Positions 58,221 to 64,000 of a stretch of DNA of 64,000 nt are shown one piece after another; position 1 is the stretch's first letter; every line of letters starts with the position of its first letter. Both the position numbers and the translations under genes were made by a program. This DNA comes from Carnegiea gigantea. Taxonomy: Eukaryota; Streptophyta; Magnoliopsida; Caryophyllales; Cactaceae. The stretch lies in the NCBI GenBank assembly GCA_029747015.1, contig JAKOGI010001963.1, positions 40,001 through 104,000 of the forward strand, in the 5' to 3' direction. A model generated the notes under the pieces. That model saw nothing but the letters and a program-made list of their open reading frames with translations, was not told the origin of the DNA and made no database searches.

Positions 58221-58307
58221 ATTGGCGTTTTTCGATATTGGGGTTTGCTTAGGCATTCGAGACTAGGCTTTTATTTCCCATCAAAAATTTTAAAAAAAAA
58301 AAATCCA

Positions 58308-59626
58308 ATGGCAATTTTCTATTTTCCCCAATGTGAGCAAGAATTATTTTACCGTTATTGGGATCGTTTACATGCTTATCTTGCTCAATGGGCTTCTTGT
58401 GGATGTTTATATGGGAAATGGGAAATATTGCATGTTGTTGATGAGGGTGTGAATTGTGAGACCCGTGTTCTTTTGGAGCATTGGGATTTCTATACTCGAA
58501 ATGTTGATGAAGCTTGGGAATTACTTGAGTGGTTGGCTTGGGATACTTATGAATTTGAAACTAGTTGTTCTGATTCTTGTACCCCACCCCTTGGCATCCC
58601 TGATTATGCCCCTCCTGTGTGCAAAATTTGCCATTGTTCTGACCACACCAGTACTTGTTGTCCCTATCATATTTCTAATGAAGGCTTTGCTAGACTTAGC
58701 AATATGATAGAGACAATGAATAAGCAACAAGTTGAATTTGCTGAGTTTGTTAATAAACTGAGGGAGTATGACCTATCACCCGAGATTGACCCCCCGAGAT
58801 AGACCCTAGTTCTAGTGCTCCTAGACTTGATGTCAACCTGTGTGATGATGGTGCGTCTTTTCCTTCTCTAGAGTCCGGACTAGAGGACGTACTCGACCCT
58901 CCCTTGATCCCTTCACTCACTGTTGCTTCATCCTTTCCTAATACCCTTTGGGACAACACTGCGCTTATCATGACCTTTTCTGATACACCTTCCCCTTTAG
59001 CTCAGTCGACGGAGTTCGAGGTAGGTGAGACCTTTGGCGTTAGCGCTAGTGTTGAGGAGGATGATACTTGGTCTGGTTCCAACCATGTTGCTATTGAGGT
59101 GCATACTTTTTATGGGACTCCCACAGGGACTTCATGCATGGATGTTGTGGTTGCAGGGCCAACTAGTCCTGATTTTATTGATAATATATCTCCCACCTCT
59201 CTTGATACATCCCATGCTTCCTATTCATGTTCACCACCCTCCCATTCCCCCCAGTGTTGTGATTTATCACTTATCGATTCTCTTGTGATACTTGAGGGGA
59301 ATGAGGCTACCTGCCATAAGTCTCTAGGTACTTTTAGAGGGTATGACCCTTTCCTTGGCCCTTATTGTCTGTACCTAGAGGGCATGCCTAGAGAAATCGT
59401 ATTGATTATTACCTTCGATTATTCTGCTGATTTCTCACAGGTATTTGGTGAGTTTAAGAGGGCACTAACTTTGTTTGCTCTATCTTTACCAGTGTTCTCT
59501 TACTCACACCATTCTGAGCTACATGCAGCTATGCATGATAAGCTCCTGCGAGCTTTGACTGCTTCCGAGCTGACGACTCGCATCTTGAGCGGCAAGGAGT
59601 GGCTGATGCTCCTTAAGTCGTCATAG
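58308..59626 (+). pseudogene. Unrecognised element protein, first copy (frameshifted)
   Basis: ATG 58308 (MAIFYFPQCEQELFYRYWDR) opens a frame to 58802. A 14-bp duplication (CCCGAGAT.GACC repeated at about 58783-58796) shifts the frame, and the rest continues at 58820-59626 in another frame. Features: Trp/Tyr/Glu-rich N-terminal 110 residues, a zinc knuckle CKICHCSDHTSTCC (C-x2-C-x4-H-x4-C, residues ~124-137), a short helical stretch ending in ..VEFAEFVNKLREYD, then an acidic Ser/Thr/Pro-rich half ending SGKEWLMLLKSS and TAG. The knuckle and its place after the PBS suggest a gag-like role, but I do not recognise the family. Confidence 0.65.
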
Positions 59627-61131
59627 CATAGTTCGGGTACATTCAGTACCCGACCTGGTATACTCGTTCTCACTCTTCTCCTCCCCCCTTCTTTTATTTT
59701 TCTTTTCTTCCCTTTTTGTTTTTGTTTAGTTGTGAATATTAGGATTGTGTTTTTGGTTGGTGATCATCTTGTGGTGAAATGTGGATGTTGTTGAGCCGTT
59801 GTTGGCTATGATCACCATTTTTGTATTTTTGTGGATTTTTATTGTGTTGTGATTGGTGGTGTTAGTTTGTATATCTATATGTGATCTTGTTTTTGTTTGG
59901 GTAAAATTGTGTTTTTGGGAGAATGCGTTAGCTTGTGTATATATGTGTCGATTTTGTATGTTTTGTGTTTGATTTTTGTTTTCTTTATCTTTGTGTGTTG
60001 GTGATGACTCACGGCTCCCAATGAGGACATTGTGAGATTTAGGTGTGGGGGGGTCATCTCCCCTTTGTCTTTTTATTTTTGTGAAAATTTTTCAATTTTT
60101 CTCCTTTTTGTTTGAACTTTTCTTTTCTTTTTGCATTTAAGGGAGTTTTGTACTATTTTGATCAGTCTTGATCCCTGATCCCTTGACTATTAGCTCGTAT
60201 ATAAGTATAATGTGTATGATAGATATTCATCCCCAATCTGTCGTTTTAGACCTCAGTTCTAACCCCAACAGTCCATCGTAATTTTGCAATCCGGTCCTGA
60301 ATTCATGTATTGTCATCATCCTTCATTCTTAGTCTTCCACAATCGACTCTCCCACTGTCTACTGCACAGTTCCCTTTATATGCGCTGGCACCCCCCTTTT
60401 TTCCAAAGCAAAAAAAAAAAAAACAAATTCAAGCGCTACTGGGTGTATCCCTTTGAGGCGTGACATGAGTTTGTAATGAAAAAAATAATAATGGAAAGAA
60501 AAGAAAATGGGGAAGAAAAGAGTTGGAAATGACAAGTACCCCTTTGAGGCATGCGCTACTGGGTGTTACCCTTTGAGGCAATACTGCTACTGGGGAAGCC
60601 TGCTTTCCATGCTAGCCATTCGAAAAGGTAGCTTGTGGCAATTGCGTGGGATTGAGTTTGGTTTTGGTAGGCTTAGTTTCAGGGTGATGATACACTTGCA
60701 CACAGGCACCAGGATGGATTCATTATTTTCATGCGTTGTGGGGTGAAAAGTTGATATCTGAATGCCATTCTTTGGGATGATGTGTCCTGAAATGCATATA
60801 ACGCTTGTGTACAGACTAATATTTGAGCTACTAGGGGGTTTTGGTTGATCCGAACGTGTACAGTTCACCCGGATGTATATATTTTGTTTTGTCATTTTCA
60901 TTTTTCGATTTTGTTTTCCCTTTTCTTTGTTTTCCCTTTTTGAGATTTTGTGGGTATATCTTCTGCAAACCCTCAGGAGACCTTACTCGTCCACTTGGGG
61001 TGACCAAGGGGTTTAAAGGGCTTGTTGCATACGCTAAATGCAACCGTGATTCCTACGAAAGTGAGTTAGTTGTTTACTTTAATTTTTCTTTTATTTTGCT
61101 CGAGGACGAACAAAAGATAGGTGTGGGGGTG
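59627..61131 (+). other. 3' internal region of the first array unit
   Basis: T-rich non-coding sequence. A polypurine-like GGTGTGGGGGGGTC sits at about 60040-60054, and GGTGTGGGGGTG, the likely functional tract, ends directly before LTR 2 at 61132. CGCTACTGGGTGT..CCCTTTGAGGC is repeated at about 60434 and 60551. Frames at 60507 and 60841 have no support. Confidence 0.6.
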
Positions 61132-62558
61132 TGTTGAGCGGTAAATTTACCTATTTTACGTGCTTCTTTCACCCACTTTTAGCTCGTATAATAACTTAAT
61201 TCTTAGGATTTTACCTTGTTTTATTTATGTTTGGTAGGAAATAACTCCAAATCAAGCAAACGTCGCAGAAAGGGACGAAGATGGGACAAAACGATGAAAA
61301 TCAGCGAAAACAGGCGAAAAACAGCAGTGCACGGCCATCCTGCAGGGATGCACGACCGTGCACCGGTGGCCGAAGCCACGCACGGCCAGCACGGCCAGGC
61401 GCACGGCCGTGCGTTCTGGCCGTGCGTGGTGGCGCACGGGCGGCCGTGCGTGGTGGCGCACGGGCGGCCGTGCGTCGGGCCTGCGTTCGCGATATAACCC
61501 CTTTTTGCCAGTTTGTTCAGGGGGTTCGTTCGGGGTTTCTCCTTGGGCGATTTTCTAGGTTAGTTTACGTTAGGTTTATCCAATAAAAACCTTAATAGGA
61601 GGATTAGATTAGGATCTCAGTTGTTTGTATTTTGGGATTCTTGCTTGTGGATTTCAAGTTCTTCAATCAATTCAAGCATAAGTTTCCCTCTTCCTTTTCT
61701 CTATTTATTTCATTGTTCTTGTTTATATTTTGTTAGTTTTAATTCTTGTATTTGATTTGCCTAAGTTTATATGTTTGATTTTCATTGTTGATTCATGTTA
61801 TCTAGTTGTTTGAATTCGTTTTATTTCATTGCCTTTGTTTCGTTCTTCGTGTCCATGTTCTTATTTGTTAGTTTAGGTTTTCATTCGTTTTTGATGATTA
61901 GTTGTTAGATTTTGTTGGCTTGGATTGTGATTAGCCTCTTGATGGCTAATTGATCTTGTACTAGACCTAACCATACCCAATCTATGCCTAGAACTTAGAG
62001 TTTTCCTTCACGCCCGCCAAGTGTTCGATGAAATGCCTAAGAGGGCTTTCGTCCATATTTTTTGGGCAATTGACTTATGCTGAGAGGTGAGGTCAATTTG
62101 CTAGTGTGGGAGAGGGAATAGCCGAGTTCGGGACACGAAAGTAGTATTCGAATCGAGCTAGGTCTGGGGTTGCTAGTTTTGTGGTTTAATTCGCCTAACC
62201 CCACGAAAGTAGGTGGTTACACGAGTTAGACTAGCTCATGACCCTTGAGAGAGGGCTTGGGTGGTCTTTGATGGTGCAACCGACCATCACTTGTTCATAG
62301 TATGGTTTGGGTAGGTTAGGACTCATCTTGGTTAGTGAGTTCATCCATTGGTAAAATCATAACTCTAAGTCACTTGTTTTTGTGTTTGTAGCGTAGTTTA
62401 GTTTCCCCTTTTCACTCTTTGATCTCGCCTAGATTGAGACGCTCTAGTGAACTCTGGTAGTTGAAAACCCAATTCCCTGTGGACGACACCCCAAGTACTC
62501 AACGATACACCTTGCACTTGGGGTTTATAAATATTAAAACTCTGTTTTTCTACCAACA
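61132..62558 (+). repeat. LTR 2 of the gypsy-type array
   Basis: Homologous to 56762-58196 along its whole length. The first ~800 bp are almost identical, including the 24-bp duplication. The last ~600 bp differ at many positions and by an indel near 62345. Confidence 0.93.
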
Positions 62559-62564
62559 AGTTTT

Positions 62565-62582
62565 TGGCGCCGTTGCCGGGGA
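62565..62582 (+). promoter_or_regulatory. Primer-binding site, second unit (tRNA-Asp type)
   Basis: TGGCGCCGTTGCCGGGGA, as in the first unit. Confidence 0.92.
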
Positions 62583-62680
62583 ATTGGCGTTTTTCAATAT
62601 TGGGGTTTACTTTAGCATTCGAGGCTAGGCCTTTTGAAAATCCAAAAAAAAAAAAAAATTTACAAAAAAAAAAATTTTCA

Positions 62681-64000
62681 ATGGCAATTTTCCATTTTCC
62701 CCAATGTGAGCAAGAACTATTTTACCGTTATTGGGATCGTTTACATGCTTATCTTGCTCAATGTGCTTCTTGCGGATGTTTATATGGGAAATGGAAAATA
62801 TTGCATGTTGTTGACGAGGGTGTGAATTGTGAGACCCATGCTCTTTTGGAGCATTGGGATTTCTATGCTCGAAATGTTGATGAAGCTTGGGAATTACTTG
62901 AGTGGTTGGCTTGGGATACTTATGAATTTGAAACTAGTTGTTTTGATTCTTGTACCCCACCCCCTTGCATCCCTGATTATGCCCCTCCTGTGTGCGAAAT
63001 TTGCCATTGTTCTGACCACGCCAGTATTTCTTGTCCTTATCATATTTCTAATGAAGGCTTTGCTAGACTTAGCAATATGATAGAGACAATGAATAAGCAA
63101 CAAGTTGAATTTGCTGAGTTTGTTAATAAACTGAGGGAGGATGACCTATCACCCGAGATTGACCCTAGTTCTAGTGCTCCTAGACTTGATGTCAACCTGT
63201 GTGATGATGGTGCGTCTTTACCACCTCTAGAGTCCGGACTACAGGACGTAGTCGACCCTCCCTTGATCCCTTCACTCACTGTTGCTTCATCTTTTCCTAA
63301 TACCCTTTGGGACAACACTGCGCTTATCATGACCTTTCCTGATATACCTTCCCCTTTCGCTCAGTCGACGGAGTTCGAGGTAGGCGAGACCTTTGGCGTT
63401 AGCGCTAGTGTTGAGGAGGATGATACCTGGTCTGAGTCCGACAATGTTTCTATTGAGGTGCATACTTTTTATGGGACTCCCACAGGGACTTCATGCATGG
63501 ATGTTGTGGTTGCAGGGCCAACTAGTCCTGATTTTATTGATAATATATCCCCCACCTCTCTTGATACATCCCATGCTTCCTATTCATGTTTACCACCCTC
63601 CCATTCTCCCAAGTGTTGTGATTTGTCACTTATCGATTCTCTTGTGATACTTGAGGGGAATGAGGCTGCCTGCCATAAGTCTCTAGGTACTTTTAGAGGG
63701 TATGACCCTTTCCTTGGCCCTTATTATCTGTACCTAGAGGGCATGCCTGGAGAAATCGTATTGATTATTACCTTCGATTATTCTGCTGATTTCTCACAGG
63801 TATTTGGTGAGTTTAAGAGGGCACTAACTTTGTTTGCTCCATCTTTACCAGTGTTCCCTTACTCACACCATTCCGAGCTACATGCAGCTATGCATGATAA
63901 GCTCCTACGAGCTTTGACTGCATCCGAGCTGACGACTCACATCTTGAGCGGCAAGGAGTGGTTGATGCTCCTTAAGTCGTCATGGCATAGTTCGGGTACA
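62681..64000 (+). CDS. Unrecognised element protein with CCHC knuckle, second copy, open to window end
   Basis: From ATG 62681 (MAIFHFPQCEQELFYRYWDR) the frame is open for 440 codons without a stop and runs off the window. It aligns to the first copy along its full length but lacks that copy's 14-bp duplication. It also has TGG (Trp) where the first copy ends in TAG. Order: Trp/Tyr/Glu-rich N-terminal part; knuckle CEICHCSDHASISC with C-x2-C-x4-H-x4-C spacing; NMIETMNKQQVEFAEFVNKL helix; acidic Ser/Thr/Pro-rich half with EEDDTWSESDN; C-terminal part with RALTLFAPSLP and SGKEWLMLLKSS. No protease, RT or integrase motif. Possibly a diverged gag of a non-autonomous element. The stop codon is not visible, so total length is unknown. 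Confidence 0.7.
   Translation, partial: MAIFHFPQCEQELFYRYWDRLHAYLAQCASCGCLYGKWKILHVVDEGVNCETHALLEHWDFYARNVDEAWELLEWLAWDTYEFETSCFDSCTPPPCIPDYAPPVCEICHCSDHASISCPYHISNEGFARLSNMIETMNKQQVEFAEFVNKLREDDLSPEIDPSSSAPRLDVNLCDDGASLPPLESGLQDVVDPPLIPSLTVASSFPNTLWDNTALIMTFPDIPSPFAQSTEFEVGETFGVSASVEEDDTWSESDNVSIEVHTFYGTPTGTSCMDVVVAGPTSPDFIDNISPTSLDTSHASYSCLPPSHSPKCCDLSLIDSLVILEGNEAACHKSLGTFRGYDPFLGPYYLYLEGMPGEIVLIITFDYSADFSQVFGEFKRALTLFAPSLPVFPYSHHSELHAAMHDKLLRALTASELTTHILSGKEWLMLLKSSWHSSGT

Larger units (their letters stand above)
56762..64000 (+). mobile_element. Tandem array of a non-autonomous gypsy-type LTR retrotransposon
   Basis: The order is LTR (56762-58196), internal (58197-61131), LTR (61132-62558), internal (62559 to window end). 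Each LTR is followed by the PBS TGGCGCCGTTGCCGGGGA, the tRNA-Asp-type site used by plant Athila/Tat-group Ty3/gypsy elements. The internal region encodes no known retrotransposon enzyme, only an unrecognised protein with a zinc knuckle. LTR-int-LTR-int shows two units sharing an LTR, as produced by unequal LTR recombination. A third LTR is predicted beyond 64000. Confidence 0.9.

Noticed and set aside
1..64000. CRISPR arrays, operons, ribosome binding sites
   Set aside because: The window is plant nuclear DNA. No regularly spaced direct repeats with unique spacers and no prokaryotic gene order are present.

Overview
This window is nuclear DNA from a flowering plant. It holds no recognisable host gene, rRNA, tRNA or CRISPR array. 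It is AT-rich and consists almost entirely of transposable elements inserted next to and inside one another, nearly all of them broken. Plant-specific families support the placement: a CACTA (En/Spm) transposon, SIRE-type and other Ty1/copia elements, Ty3/gypsy elements, an L1-type LINE, a Stowaway MITE and the remains of an endogenous pararetrovirus. I cannot name the species.

Layout. 1-6935: a CACTA transposon on the minus strand (TNPA-like gene, TNP2 transposase pseudogene, AT-rich repeat-filled leader, subterminal repeats). 6933-9545: a composite microsatellite. 9790-10925 and 20407-20900: two pieces of a minus-strand LINE reverse transcriptase, lying either side of copia element 1 (11770-19769, minus). 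21588-28931: copia element 2 (plus), related to element 1, with a perfect ATGGA target-site duplication. 30247-34375: a Ty3/gypsy element reduced to gag and protease. 34505-38474 and 48728-49860: minus-strand remains that I interpret as one pararetroviral polyprotein (coat/zinc-knuckle and protease parts), split by a MITE-like element (36711-37537) and by a SIRE-type copia element (38475-48727, TSD GTAAT) that lacks its reverse transcriptase. 50991-51994: probable solo LTR. 52403-52587: Stowaway MITE. 53003-56761: a further copia element (copia 4), cut just before its RT active site by a tandem LTR-internal-LTR-internal array (56762 to the window end).

The most unusual items are these. (a) The tandem non-autonomous gypsy-type array carries an unrecognised protein with a CCHC zinc knuckle. 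Its second copy is open for 440 codons and runs off the window end. (b) Both related copia elements carry a homologous, GC-rich, gene-like module in antisense orientation between PBS and gag. (c) The pararetroviral remnant has a 224-bp tandem duplication within its protease region. (d) The gypsy element keeps gag, protease and the extreme tail of pol but nothing between.

The elements do not form a pathway. Their relation is one of nesting and decay: SIRE and a MITE entered the viral remnant, and the gypsy-type array entered copia element 4. Nonsense codons dominate the damage, many at Trp, Gln or Arg positions, as expected from cytosine deamination in silenced DNA.
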